DNA of 64,000 nucleotides, taken from NCBI GenBank assembly GCA_024239055.1, contig JANBVJ010000002.1:1-64000 (forward strand), written 5' to 3'. This document shows, one piece after another, positions 32,379 through 40,298 of the stretch. Position 1 is the stretch's first letter, and every line of letters starts with the position of its first letter. The notes under the pieces are model-generated. The model saw nothing but the letters and a program-made list of their open reading frames with translations. It did not search any database and was not told the DNA's origin. Source of the DNA: Patescibacteria group bacterium (GTDB taxonomy: Bacteria; Patescibacteria; Paceibacteria; Paceibacterales; UBA10102). Position numbers and translations under genes: made by a program.

Positions 32379-32753
32379 TTACCAAGTCCTATACTTTGTT
32401 ACCCTTTGAGGGTAGATTTCTGGATTATCAGGGTCACTCAAATTTCCTAAGACATCTTCAATCCATCTTACAGGTGGATTCATTTTCAGTCTTGGAATTG
32501 CAAACTTTGTAATGTCATCAATGTGAATGTAAAAGAACACATCGGATCTTCCTCCTGTTCCTTCAACGTTGTTTCCACTTTCATCTCTGTCAGGGAAAGT
32601 ATGGATCACTTCGATGAATTTTACTCTGATCTTGTATTCTTTGAGCATGAATTCTTCGAACACTTTTTCCTCACCTTTGTTTATGATTGTGCTTTGCCAA
32701 ACGCAAACTTGTGTGAATGGATTGTCTTGTTTTGTTTTACTCAATTTTACCAA
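32379..32753 (-). CDS. unknown protein
   Basis: 124 aa; start may instead be the TTG at 32744. Beta-rich with VFFYIHIDDI and EIYPQRVTKY. Unknown family, possibly a small enzyme fold. Confidence 0.6.
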   Translation of the reverse strand: MVKLSKTKQDNPFTQVCVWQSTIINKGEEKVFEEFMLKEYKIRVKFIEVIHTFPDRDESGNNVEGTGGRSDVFFYIHIDDITKFAIPRLKMNPPVRWIEDVLGNLSDPDNPEIYPQRVTKYRTW

Positions 32754-32932
32754 CCTCTCTTATCAAGATGTAATTCCTTGATTGTATTTTCTGCTTCTGT
32801 ATCTCCGAACTTTTCTGCAATCTGACCCAAGACTATACCAATTATGTTATGTGAATACGGTTTGATGTCTATGTAAGGCATTTCCGTTCTGATTTGTGCT
32901 ATGAGTTCTTCTTTTGTTTCACCTAAAGTCAA
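32747..32932 (-). CDS. helical protein, unknown
   Basis: 61 aa from a TTG with TTGA overlap. Helical (TKEELIAQIRTEMPYIDIKP, NIIGIVLGQIAEKFG). Unknown. Confidence 0.58.
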   Translation of the reverse strand: MTLGETKEELIAQIRTEMPYIDIKPYSHNIIGIVLGQIAEKFGDTEAENTIKELHLDKRGW

Positions 32933-33300
32933 TTTCTATTCCTCCATTCATGTCTAAAGTCTCCCCAAATATCACAAATGTAATCAAATTCTTTTTCTGA
33001 GAAAAAGTGATTACCACCAAAAGATGATATGTTATACCAAACTTGCGATTCTATGAACTCTCGATAATACTTGTGAGGTTTTTCAAACAAGTACAATAGT
33101 TCCTTTGATTCTTGTAACTCATATTCTTCCCAAACCAAGTAACTTGCTACTTGTAAGACATTACCGTAATCTCCAAACCATTCCTTTTCTGGAAACTTTT
33201 CTTGCAACTCTTCTGCTACTGAAATTAATCCTTCAACAGAAAGATATTGAGATTTAGGATCATGTTCATCTGGATGCTCATCTAATTCGTATTGACTCAA
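32929..33300 (-). CDS. acidic protein, unknown
   Basis: 123 aa, strongly acidic and aromatic (EEYELQESKELLYLFEKPHK). TTG start. No family recognised; acidity would suit a DNA mimic, but there is no other support. Confidence 0.6.
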   Translation of the reverse strand: MSQYELDEHPDEHDPKSQYLSVEGLISVAEELQEKFPEKEWFGDYGNVLQVASYLVWEEYELQESKELLYLFEKPHKYYREFIESQVWYNISSFGGNHFFSEKEFDYICDIWGDFRHEWRNRN

Positions 33301-33584
33301 TTTTCTGCCTCCCTTTTTGCTATATCTGCAAGAACTATTCTCTGGTTTAGTGCTCTTGTTCTGATTAAGTCAACTTCTCTTCGCAAAACATTAATTGCTT
33401 CTGACAAGTGACCTATAGTGCTATCAATTTTAGCAAGACTTACTAATGTTTCTTGAGGACTCCTTTTTGGATTACTACATAATCGCATTGCTTTGAATTC
33501 TGGATCTTTACAAACATCACAATCACAATCGGTTTGTCCATAAACTTCTTTAACACTTTCTGATCTTTCATCTTGTTGACTCAT
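33297..33584 (-). CDS. zinc knuckle and coiled-coil protein
   Basis: 95 aa. CDCDVCKD...LCSNPK at residues about 20-39 matches the 25762 protein; a C-terminal coiled coil follows (IGHLSEAINVLRREVDLI). Likely oligomeric. Confidence 0.66.
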   Translation of the reverse strand: MSQQDERSESVKEVYGQTDCDCDVCKDPEFKAMRLCSNPKRSPQETLVSLAKIDSTIGHLSEAINVLRREVDLIRTRALNQRIVLADIAKREAEN

Positions 33585-34348
33585 TTCAATCTCTCCAATA
33601 GTTCTCTGACAGCAGTTGCATTCAGTTTTGCAAATCTAAGATTAAAGTCACCATCTGCTCTTTGTTGTAGTTCTATCTCTGTTCCATTGGGAATTGATTC
33701 CTTTTTGATGTTAAGATAGTTTCCTTCTCCCAATGAACTATAATGTGTTGTTTCTTTTCTACCGAACCCAAGTTTTTCTGCAAAGTCTGGAAATGATTTT
33801 GATAGTTTTTCTTGACTCTCCCTCTCCTTTACACCAATCAAATGATTTTCTCTATTTATTTTGAATCTTCTTTGGAGTTCTGTTACAAGTTCATTGAGGA
33901 TTTCATCAAGTCTGTCAATATTTGTTGGTGTAACTCGTTTTTCAAGTTTCCTTGTTAGTCCCTCTTTACTGTAATCGCTTCTTGAATTACCTACACTTAG
34001 TTTGATTGAAAGGAAACCATATTTGTAATCATAACCTCCCCTAATAGGAACAACATCTAATTTTTCAGATGTTGTAGAATATCCATCGGGAGAAACAGCA
34101 CTTGTTTTACAAAAATTGAATTGTCCATTTCTGATTTTTTTCTTTGTATGACTACCATACATATCCTTAACTGTATAGATGTCAAAGTTAAACTCTATTT
34201 TTTCTTTTTTGTCGTTAAACAAATCTCTTACTTCAAGAGATAACTTTGGATCTAGTTGCAGGACTTTTTTCTTTATTTTTAGTAATACTGAACGAGTTTC
34301 GTCAATAGTCCAAGTCTGCAATTTTCTTTGTGTGTACAATCCAGTCAA
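33581..34348 (-). CDS. unknown protein with DGDF C-terminal module
   Basis: 255 aa from a TTG overlapping the upstream stop. Mixed alpha/beta N terminus; the last about 45 residues (EIELQQRADGDFNLRFAK, helix RELLERL) resemble the 20798 mini-protein. May bind single-stranded nucleic acid; inference. Confidence 0.62.
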   Translation of the reverse strand: MTGLYTQRKLQTWTIDETRSVLLKIKKKVLQLDPKLSLEVRDLFNDKKEKIEFNFDIYTVKDMYGSHTKKKIRNGQFNFCKTSAVSPDGYSTTSEKLDVVPIRGGYDYKYGFLSIKLSVGNSRSDYSKEGLTRKLEKRVTPTNIDRLDEILNELVTELQRRFKINRENHLIGVKERESQEKLSKSFPDFAEKLGFGRKETTHYSSLGEGNYLNIKKESIPNGTEIELQQRADGDFNLRFAKLNATAVRELLERLK

Positions 34349-34791
34349 TTTCTATCTCTCCTTTTTACTTCTGCATTTATGTCAAAAATAGATGTGTACG
34401 TTTCACTTTTTAGTACGTTTTCAATACTTTGAACTATACTATCGATTTCGTATGGCTTGAAGATAACTGCATTGACTTTTAATCTCACCAATTCTTTTTC
34501 TTCTTCAACACTGAATAATTCATCTCCTATCACTATGATTATCTTGGATTGTTGATCAAATTTTCTTATTGCTTTCAGAGCATCAAGTCCTTCAAAATAC
34601 TTGTTATCAGGATCAGGCATGTGTAGATCAATAAGGATTACATCAGGTTTGTGTTCTTTGTATAACTCGACTGCTGTTCTTCCATCGAATCCTCTTGCAA
34701 CAATATCAAAATCGTGGATAGATAGATATTCACAGAATACTCCAACGGTATCACGATCATCATCTATTACAACTACTCTTGTATCAGTCAA
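34345..34791 (-). CDS. CheY-like response-regulator receiver domain
   Basis: 148 aa from a TTG at 34791 that overlaps the upstream stop as TTGA. Acidic pocket D10-D12, phospho-acceptor D55 (ILIDLHMPD) and K112 (FKPYE) are present; the usual Thr/Ser near 87 reads Ile/Gly in VIGD, which may weaken switching. No output domain or histidine kinase in the window, so it may tap host signalling. Confidence 0.85.
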   Translation of the reverse strand: MTDTRVVVIDDDRDTVGVFCEYLSIHDFDIVARGFDGRTAVELYKEHKPDVILIDLHMPDPDNKYFEGLDALKAIRKFDQQSKIIIVIGDELFSVEEEKELVRLKVNAVIFKPYEIDSIVQSIENVLKSETYTSIFDINAEVKRRDRN

Positions 34792-34994
34792 AGTAACACC
34801 TTTAGATTTTTTTCTGCTTTGTCTAGAAGTTCGGTTAAGAGTGAGTTGTTTGAATTTACTTTCTTCCAAGTTGCTTTACAACTTGGGCTTCTGCATACAC
34901 TAAGTCTGAATCCTGACATTGCTGTTTGACCCTTTGCTGTTGCTTGTTTTAGTTTATTTTCTGCAAGGCAGGGTTCACAAAGATTAATTTTCAA
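34788..34994 (-). CDS. zinc-ribbon mini-protein
   Basis: 68 aa from a TTG at 34994 (TTGA). CEPCLAE and CRSPSCKATW with a helical leucine-rich tail. Between Ku-side genes and the receiver protein. Confidence 0.65.
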   Translation of the reverse strand: MKINLCEPCLAENKLKQATAKGQTAMSGFRLSVCRSPSCKATWKKVNSNNSLLTELLDKAEKNLKVLL

Positions 34995-35470
34995 TCCCAC
35001 CAAAACCTCCAAGTTCCATCTTCTTCTTGATGAAACTCATCAGGATGAATTTTGTCTCTTAATTTTTCTGCTTGTTCTTTTGTTGTTTTTAGATATATTG
35101 ATTCCAGAGTAATTCTCTGATCATCTCTTCGTTCATCATCTTCGTTAATGAAATATCCACCAACAGTGCCTTTGTATTTTTTTGCCAAAGTCACCAATTT
35201 TTTTGCAGTTGGAGAATAATTCTGTGTGTCTTTTGGAGCAATATTTGGATAACCAGTCAATAGTTTCTCAGCAATTTTTGTTGGAAGTCTTTCAAAGGTT
35301 CCATAGTCTGACTTGATTCCTAATGGATACTTTGCTCCAAATAGTGGTTTCAAAGCATGTTTACTGATGTAAACGAATGGTGCAATCAAGTCTAGTCTTT
35401 GTTTTCCTATCTTACGGAATTTCTCTTCAAGATACTTTCCGTTTTCTAAACGACCTATTACAACACTCAT
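34991..35470 (-). CDS. unknown protein next to Ku
   Basis: 159 aa, basic middle (KHALKPLFGAKYPLGIKSDY) and acidic-aromatic end (EEDGTWRFWWD). Its start overlaps the Ku stop by one base. Not recognised as polymerase or nuclease. Confidence 0.64.
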   Translation of the reverse strand: MSVVIGRLENGKYLEEKFRKIGKQRLDLIAPFVYISKHALKPLFGAKYPLGIKSDYGTFERLPTKIAEKLLTGYPNIAPKDTQNYSPTAKKLVTLAKKYKGTVGGYFINEDDERRDDQRITLESIYLKTTKEQAEKLRDKIHPDEFHQEEDGTWRFWWD

Positions 35471-36240
35471 TATTTTTTGCCTCCTACATCAAAGAATGAA
35501 GATTTTTTGGTTGCTTTCTTAACAAAGTCTTTTACTAACTTTCCTTCAATAGCCTTTTGAATATTTTTTGCATATTCATCTTGAATTGAAGCAACATCAA
35601 CTATTTTTAATGAATCAATCCATTTCTTTGCTAATGCTTTTTCTTCTTTGCTGACTTTAACATCTACTTCTTCATCAAGTTCGTTGATTACTTCCTGATA
35701 TGGAATATCAAGTAATGCAATTGCGTGTCCTTCTGGTCTGAGTATTCCTAGTTTTTCTCTGCCTGACTTTGATGTAGTATATTTTACAACTATGTCCTTT
35801 CCGTTTGATACTGCACTGTACAATATTTTGAATGCTTGTAATCCATCATCTTCATTCTCTGCAAGTGCTAATTCATCTTTGTTGAATTCTCTAGGTAGAA
35901 TGTAACTGCCACCAATTGTAACTCTTGTATCTTCTTTTGGTCTTGCTCCAAGAATTTCTATTTTACTTACTTGTTTTTTTATGCTTTTCAATAATTCCTT
36001 ATCGATAACTTTTCTTTCATCTGCTGAGTAAACAAATGCAGATAAAACTTCACCTGATGGAATTACTTTGCCACAGTCAACATTTTTACAAACATCTTGT
36101 CTGCCTACATCGGATTCACAATGAGGGCATGTATTTGTGAATGGTGACTTGCTATAAGATGTCTTTACAAAACTACAAAGTCTAATTGGAATATTCTTAG
36201 TTCCTAACTTGATTAACAGATTGAAATTTGTATGTACCAT
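35470..36240 (-). CDS. ku: Ku homodimer-type DNA end-binding protein
   Basis: 256 aa, the length of bacterial-type Ku. It opens NLLIKLGTKNIPIRLCSFVK, like the ISFGLVNIPVKLYSA start of bacterial Ku. C38/C41 and C51/C56 lie in the insertion where Ku often has a zinc pair. LQAFKILYSAVSNGKDIVV then GILRPEGHAIALL match the core beta-barrel around ALIRP. A lysine-rich C terminus is typical. Expected role: threads onto double-strand ends and recruits a ligase; an ATP-dependent ligase is in the same operon. Ku is rare in archaea. Confidence 0.83.
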   Translation of the reverse strand: MVHTNFNLLIKLGTKNIPIRLCSFVKTSYSKSPFTNTCPHCESDVGRQDVCKNVDCGKVIPSGEVLSAFVYSADERKVIDKELLKSIKKQVSKIEILGARPKEDTRVTIGGSYILPREFNKDELALAENEDDGLQAFKILYSAVSNGKDIVVKYTTSKSGREKLGILRPEGHAIALLDIPYQEVINELDEEVDVKVSKEEKALAKKWIDSLKIVDVASIQDEYAKNIQKAIEGKLVKDFVKKATKKSSFFDVGGKK

Positions 36241-36578
36241 TATGAAAATACACCTCTTCGTGTTTGATAGTTTACGTTACTTGCTAGTTCTTCTGTGATT
36301 TCATCATCTGCACCTGATTGGTCTTGGCTAATTCCACCTGACAATTTATTGATCAAGTCTGAAACGAGTAATTTGATTTGCTCAGTTTCAAGTGTGACAC
36401 TTGTTTGAGTAGATTTTCCAAAAACGTCAGTTCCCTTTATGTGAAAGTTTACACCTTGTTTTTGAACACCAACTTTGTTACTTCCTCTGCCAACTTGAGT
36501 GATTGATAAGAAACCGATTTTTTCTCCTGAATCATCATCTGTGTACTCATTTGCGAATGTGCGAATACCTGATGACAT
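36240..36578 (-). CDS. unknown protein ahead of Ku
   Basis: 112 aa, strand-rich, then a helix (SVTLETEQIKLLVSDLINKL); layout like the DGDF proteins. ATG overlaps the Ku-proximal TAA/ATG junction: its start follows directly on the leader-peptide stop. Confidence 0.66.
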   Translation of the reverse strand: MSSGIRTFANEYTDDDSGEKIGFLSITQVGRGSNKVGVQKQGVNFHIKGTDVFGKSTQTSVTLETEQIKLLVSDLINKLSGGISQDQSGADDEITEELASNVNYQTRRGVFS

Positions 36579-36626
36579 TTAGATTTCTGCCTCCGATTGA
36601 TTACGGACTTCATTATTGTGGTTCAT
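36579..36626 (-). CDS. 15-aa leader peptide
   Basis: MNHNNEVRNQSEAEI then stop, directly before the next ATG. It aligns with the first residues of the 25762 protein (MNQKQDVRNQSEEEK), both placed right after the same promoter element, so it is a duplicated operon head that lost its zinc domain or acts as a translation leader. Confidence 0.55.
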   Translation of the reverse strand: MNHNNEVRNQSEAEI

Positions 36627-36631
36627 GAAAA

Positions 36632-36659
36632 GACAGTAGTAGTAGTTGCATTTAAGTCT
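36632..36659 (-). promoter_or_regulatory. promoter with GACAGTAGTAGTAGTT element
   Basis: GACAGTAGTAGTAGTT at 36632-36647 next to GCATTTAAGTC; leftward this gives GACTTAAATGC as the TATA box about 27 nt before the leader-peptide ATG. Second of three copies. Confidence 0.75.
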
Positions 36660-36753
36660 GATCGCAATTTGATTATGAATATAATGGACTGTTTGTGCAT
36701 TTGCTCGCACAAATCAGGTCTTTAACGCTGGCACAGTCGTGGAGCAAGCAGGT

Positions 36754-36782
36754 CTCAAGTGAGACACGTACACCTCTGATTC
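36754..36782. promoter_or_regulatory. GACACGTACA box (36763-36772)
   Basis: TCTCAAGTGAGACACGTACA then CCTCTGATT, 9 nt after the stop of the C2H2 gene and 137 nt upstream of the 36626 start. Confidence 0.72.
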
Positions 36783-37038
36783 AATGAGAAAAAAACGGTA
36801 TTACGCCTAAGTCCGAATCCTTGAATTGATACTCATATTTTATGTCAGTTGAAAACTTAATTCTTTTTGAATTTGATGGTTTGAATGGATATGTAGGACT
36901 GCCATATTTTTCCAAGTCTGAAAAATATTTTGAATCTAAATTGTGTTCAAATTTTTCGTGTATAGCAATAGATAGTGATCCTTTACGGATTGCCTTACAG
37001 TAGGCACATTGAAACTTCCTTTTCCTTGAGTATTGCAT
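36781..37038 (-). CDS. C2H2 zinc-finger protein
   Basis: 85 aa. CAYCKAI with HEKFEH at residues about 11-30 is a classical finger with basic N terminus (SRKRKFQ); the rest is unassigned. Probably has its own promoter: a weak TATA-like element lies near 37057-37066 and a box at 37095. Confidence 0.7.
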   Translation of the reverse strand: MQYSRKRKFQCAYCKAIRKGSLSIAIHEKFEHNLDSKYFSDLEKYGSPTYPFKPSNSKRIKFSTDIKYEYQFKDSDLGVIPFFSH

Positions 37039-37086
37039 ATACCGTTCATCATAATTCGATTAACACCTGAATTCTTAAACTTTGTT

Positions 37087-37114
37087 TCACTTGTGACACG
37101 TACATATCTTAATC
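37087..37114. promoter_or_regulatory. GACACGTACA box (37095-37104)
   Basis: TTTCACTTGTGACACGTACA then TATCTTAATC, 4 nt after the stop of the 37109 gene and 57 nt upstream of the 37038 start. Confidence 0.72.
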
Positions 37115-37258
37115 AAAAATTTGGTATTTTCTAGCATCGACTTTGTGCTTACATTCACGATTTGAGCAAGTAACATAAGTGTCACGTTTGGATTTTGTAA
37201 TCCAAACACGATCACATTCAGGGCATTTGAGTTTCCTAGTGTCCAAATGTTGCTCCAT
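37109..37258 (-). CDS. zinc-ribbon mini-protein
   Basis: 49 aa: CPECDRVWIT and CSNRECKHK, similar to the 19772 gene. Last gene of the 42.0-37.1 kb operon. Confidence 0.68.
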   Translation of the reverse strand: MEQHLDTRKLKCPECDRVWITKSKRDTYVTCSNRECKHKVDARKYQIFD

Positions 37259-37457
37259 ATTTTCCATCTCCTGTAACAATTACTTTATTATTTTGGTGAT
37301 CAAGTTTCTTGTAGAATTCATCAGCAAAACTCAGAATTTCACCATCTATTAGTTTGATCTCGTTTTCCTGTAGGTACTCAAAGATTCTGATACAGCATTC
37401 TTCTAATGCTAGATCTATCTCACTTAGAACTTCTTCCTTAGTTTTTTTCTCAGTCAA
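37236..37457 (-). CDS. helical protein, unknown
   Basis: 73 aa from a TTG at 37457 overlapping the upstream stop. Helical with CC (ALEECCIRIFEYLQENE) and a Gly-rich end. Unknown. Confidence 0.6.
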   Translation of the reverse strand: MTEKKTKEEVLSEIDLALEECCIRIFEYLQENEIKLIDGEILSFADEFYKKLDHQNNKVIVTGDGKYGATFGH

Positions 37458-37573
37458 TCTTGCATCTCCCATTTTGCTTCTGAAACAATTTCTTGACAGT
37501 CACCACAAACATTTCCTTTGTCTCCATAATTTTCAAATGGAAGGCTACATACTCTACAAGTTATTTCTGTCAA
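37454..37573 (-). CDS. zinc-ribbon mini-protein
   Basis: 39 aa from a TTG (TTGA): CRVCSLP and CGDCQE. Minimal ribbon. Confidence 0.65.
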   Translation of the reverse strand: MTEITCRVCSLPFENYGDKGNVCGDCQEIVSEAKWEMQD

Positions 37574-37725
37574 AGTCCCACATCCTTTCCACCAAATAAT
37601 GCATCAGTGAATTCCTTTGAATGTTCCTTTGTAAGATGTTCTGTAGAACCAACTCCATCTATTTTGAAATTTTCCATTATCTTATCACAGAAGGGACATT
37701 TTTCTCCGTTACCGATTGCGATCAA
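37570..37725 (-). CDS. C2H2-type mini-protein
   Basis: 51 aa from a TTG (TTGA): CPFCDKI, then EHLTKEHS, one finger with long spacing. Confidence 0.66.
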   Translation of the reverse strand: MIAIGNGEKCPFCDKIMENFKIDGVGSTEHLTKEHSKEFTDALFGGKDVGL

Positions 37726-37871
37726 TTTTTGATTACCTCTTTTATTTTCTTTGTGTATTTCTTACTGTAGTATTCGCAACTACAAGTTCTAACGCTACAC
37801 ATGTAACCATGAGCACCATAATCCTTTCCATATTCATGTTCACTTCTCATGTGACCACATTTACAGACCAT
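37722..37871 (-). CDS. Cys/His-rich mini-protein
   Basis: 49 aa: CKCGH, CSVRTCSC and several His, basic C terminus. TAATG overlap upstream. Confidence 0.64.
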   Translation of the reverse strand: MVCKCGHMRSEHEYGKDYGAHGYMCSVRTCSCEYYSKKYTKKIKEVIKN

Positions 37872-38071
37872 TACTTCTTCACCTCTTCAAAAAATCCCTT
37901 GATTACATTGTCTGGATTTGCTCTCAATGCTGGATCTTTATTACCAAATGATTTGTATATTATATCCATCATTCTAGGATGGAACTCATTCAAGTGATCA
38001 TCAATTTCACTTTTCTTTATCACTTTACCACATGGTTTGTTTTTGCATCTTACTAACGTGTCTTTACTCAT
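37871..38071 (-). CDS. C2H2-type zinc-finger protein
   Basis: 66 aa: CKNKPCGKVI, then DHLNEFHP forms one finger; helical tail. 8-nt overlap with the upstream gene. Confidence 0.68.
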   Translation of the reverse strand: MSKDTLVRCKNKPCGKVIKKSEIDDHLNEFHPRMMDIIYKSFGNKDPALRANPDNVIKGFFEEVKK

Positions 38072-38270
38072 TCTTTATCACTCCATAACTTTTAACGCCT
38101 TTATTATTGCAATATTTACATCCATTTCCTTCACATTCAAGACATCTATTTTGATTTTCTGAATCCCATCTCATATCAGTACAAACACAATCAATAGGAT
38201 CTGTTGGTTCATCACCATCATAGAAAATGTTCTGTTTTGCACCATTACAGATTTTACATGGAGTAGTCAA
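38064..38270 (-). CDS. DnaJ-like zinc protein
   Basis: 68 aa with four CxxC pairs (CKIC, CVC, CLEC, CKYC) separated by Gly/Asn, close to the DnaJ central domain. Possibly a protein-binding adaptor. Confidence 0.7.
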   Translation of the reverse strand: MTTPCKICNGAKQNIFYDGDEPTDPIDCVCTDMRWDSENQNRCLECEGNGCKYCNNKGVKSYGVIKNE

Positions 38271-38698
38271 TTTCTACTCTCCTGTGGTTTGGTTTTTTCA
38301 ATCCATTGATTGATTGCCTCAGTGATTGCAAATGATTCTTTACTTTGATATTTGATTCGTATTGACTTCATGATTTTTGCATGTAAAACTTTACGTTTTT
38401 CAAGTGATTTCTGAATCCTTAATGGATTTTTTCTTGCATAAGAAAATTCTAGTGCTCTTCTTGTTTCTTCAACTTCATCTGCATATTCCAATAACAACTT
38501 CAAATCAATTTTATGATTCTTAATAGTAATTTTTTCTGGTTTCATGGTGACGTTCTTTTCGTTTTTATGAACCCATCTTACTGTTCTTTGGTCTTTGTCA
38601 CCACAGTCATCGCACTTTATTCCATCAGGAAAATTGTAGCAACCATCCTCTGGTTTGAATACATATCCACATACTGAGCAGTTTGGATCTTTGCTCAA
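38267..38698 (-). CDS. zinc-ribbon protein with helical domain
   Basis: 143 aa from a TTG overlapping the upstream stop. CSVCGYVF and CDDCGDK at the N terminus, then a helical basic domain. Unknown. Confidence 0.68.
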   Translation of the reverse strand: MSKDPNCSVCGYVFKPEDGCYNFPDGIKCDDCGDKDQRTVRWVHKNEKNVTMKPEKITIKNHKIDLKLLLEYADEVEETRRALEFSYARKNPLRIQKSLEKRKVLHAKIMKSIRIKYQSKESFAITEAINQWIEKTKPQESRN

Positions 38699-38784
38699 AT
38701 GAAAGTCACTCCTAGTCTTGCTACTTCTAATGAACCGTATGTGATTACAGTTATTGCAGTTAGAAAAAAAGATGTGAGAATCAT
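38695..38784 (-). CDS. membrane peptide
   Basis: 29 aa, one hydrophobic helix (ILTSFFLTAITVITYGSL). Start and stop both overlap neighbours. Confidence 0.52.
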   Translation of the reverse strand: MILTSFFLTAITVITYGSLEVARLGVTFI

Positions 38785-39098
38785 TTTGTTTTTACCTCAC
38801 TTATTGAGTGTATGACAAAGACCTCATTGAATTTTTCAATAATCTCTTCTATGTCTGTGCTTCGGAACTGAGAATAGAAGTCAACATCAAAGTTGAAACT
38901 ATCTCTTCCGTTCTTATTACTGATTTTTTCAGTAACAGATGAAACTTTGAATTCACCTTTTTGAAAAAGTCTGATGACTTCAAGGTTGCGAGCATTGGTT
39001 GTAGCATCTTCAACGTTCTGCTTTACTTCTTTGCCTTCGAGTTTTATCGGTATCAACACACCATTGAAGGAAATGGTTGCTTTGAATTTGGTTGTCAT
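38781..39098 (-). CDS. unknown beta-rich protein
   Basis: 105 aa. Strands, a helix (DIEEIIEKFNEVFVI) at the end; similar layout to 24979. Unknown. Confidence 0.62.
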   Translation of the reverse strand: MTTKFKATISFNGVLIPIKLEGKEVKQNVEDATTNARNLEVIRLFQKGEFKVSSVTEKISNKNGRDSFNFDVDFYSQFRSTDIEEIIEKFNEVFVIHSISEVKTK

Positions 39099-39850
39099 TG
39101 TTTTTGTCTCTCCTTCATCTCAACTATTGTTTTGTAAGTCCCTGCAATTTTGTCTTTGAGTGCCAAGATTTTATCCAAGTTGAATTGGTATTTTCTTGCC
39201 TCATCTTCGTCATCTGAATACCTGTTGATTAATTCTGTAGCATCGACTGATTGTTTGTCTATTGCCTCAACGATTCTGTGAATTCCTCTGATAGTCTTTT
39301 TAGGATCTTCTGCAACATCATCTGCCAAGTCCAACAATTTTCTGTGTGCACTTTCAAGATGTATTTCCATATCTTCGAATCTGTCAGTTAGAACCTTCTT
39401 GAATGCCTTTGAGACACCTTCGATTGATCTTGGACTTTCAAGATTGAATCCCATTACATGACAGTTGACATCTTCATCTTCTCCCCATGCTTTAAGAAAT
39501 TCTTCTGCACCAGTAATATCCAAGTCCTTACCATCATTGTCTTTTACAACCTTTAGTGGCAAAAGATACAATGAATCGCTAAGATACATTGCTCCCATTC
39601 TCAGTAGTTTTTCTCTGAAACGGTTTCTTTTTGCGTTGCTTCTTTCTGAACTACTGTAGCCTCTTTGTTCTGCTATCTGTGCTTCTGTTCTGTTATGTTG
39701 ATTTATGTATCTGATGTGTCTTGACCAGTTTCTTCCATGAATGTCGTATCCTACAAGTAGATACTTTGTAAGAAACTCACTCTTTGATAGTGAGATGGAT
39801 TTGTCTTTCTCCATCTGTTCTATCAATTTTTCTACGGATTTAAGAGGCAA
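39095..39850 (-). CDS. unknown protein with helical C terminus
   Basis: 251 aa. Basic N-terminal part (RSNAKRNRFREKLLRMG) suggests DNA contact; the C-terminal 120 residues are long helices. No motif recognised. Confidence 0.64.
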   Translation of the reverse strand: MPLKSVEKLIEQMEKDKSISLSKSEFLTKYLLVGYDIHGRNWSRHIRYINQHNRTEAQIAEQRGYSSSERSNAKRNRFREKLLRMGAMYLSDSLYLLPLKVVKDNDGKDLDITGAEEFLKAWGEDEDVNCHVMGFNLESPRSIEGVSKAFKKVLTDRFEDMEIHLESAHRKLLDLADDVAEDPKKTIRGIHRIVEAIDKQSVDATELINRYSDDEDEARKYQFNLDKILALKDKIAGTYKTIVEMKERQKQ

Positions 39851-39851
39851 T

Positions 39852-40298
39852 TTAGAGATGCTCCTTTGGATTAAATTCTTGTGCTTTGTTTATTGCACCT
39901 GTCTGTGTACAGAGTCTTTCAATCTCTTGTTTTGCAGAGTCGATTAACTGATGATAGTGTTTGTTTTCTGCTGTAAAGTCGCTGAACATTGCGTTGAAAA
40001 TTTGACTTCCATTACCAAGTTTTGTGACCTTTAGATCGTACTTGGTTTGTTTCTCAAGTTTTTTCTTCTCTGTTTCACTGAGTTTCTTTCCTCTCTGTGC
40101 TTCTTCTCTTTCTACTGCTTTGAGATAAACTTCCTGACCTGCTGGTTTTTCAAGTTTCAATAATGCTTGTTGTTCTGCTCTTGTTCTTGCAAGTTTGTTT
40201 GGATAGTCAATGTAGACTGCAAGTTGTTTTTGAATTGCAGTTAATTCTTCTGACATTACGCTACCATCAAGGAATGGATTGTCTTTCAATGCTCTCAT
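39852..40298 (-). CDS. helical, coiled-coil protein
   Basis: 148 aa, helical, charged (EEAQRGKKLSETEKKKLEKQ), no Cys pair. Could be a scaffold. ATGA overlap upstream. Confidence 0.64.
   Translation of the reverse strand: MRALKDNPFLDGSVMSEELTAIQKQLAVYIDYPNKLARTRAEQQALLKLEKPAGQEVYLKAVEREEAQRGKKLSETEKKKLEKQTKYDLKVTKLGNGSQIFNAMFSDFTAENKHYHQLIDSAKQEIERLCTQTGAINKAQEFNPKEHL

Noticed and set aside
34792..34869. Longer start for the receiver protein
   Set aside because: Would overlap the zinc-ribbon gene almost completely at its 3' end; the TTG with TTGA overlap begins exactly at the receiver fold.
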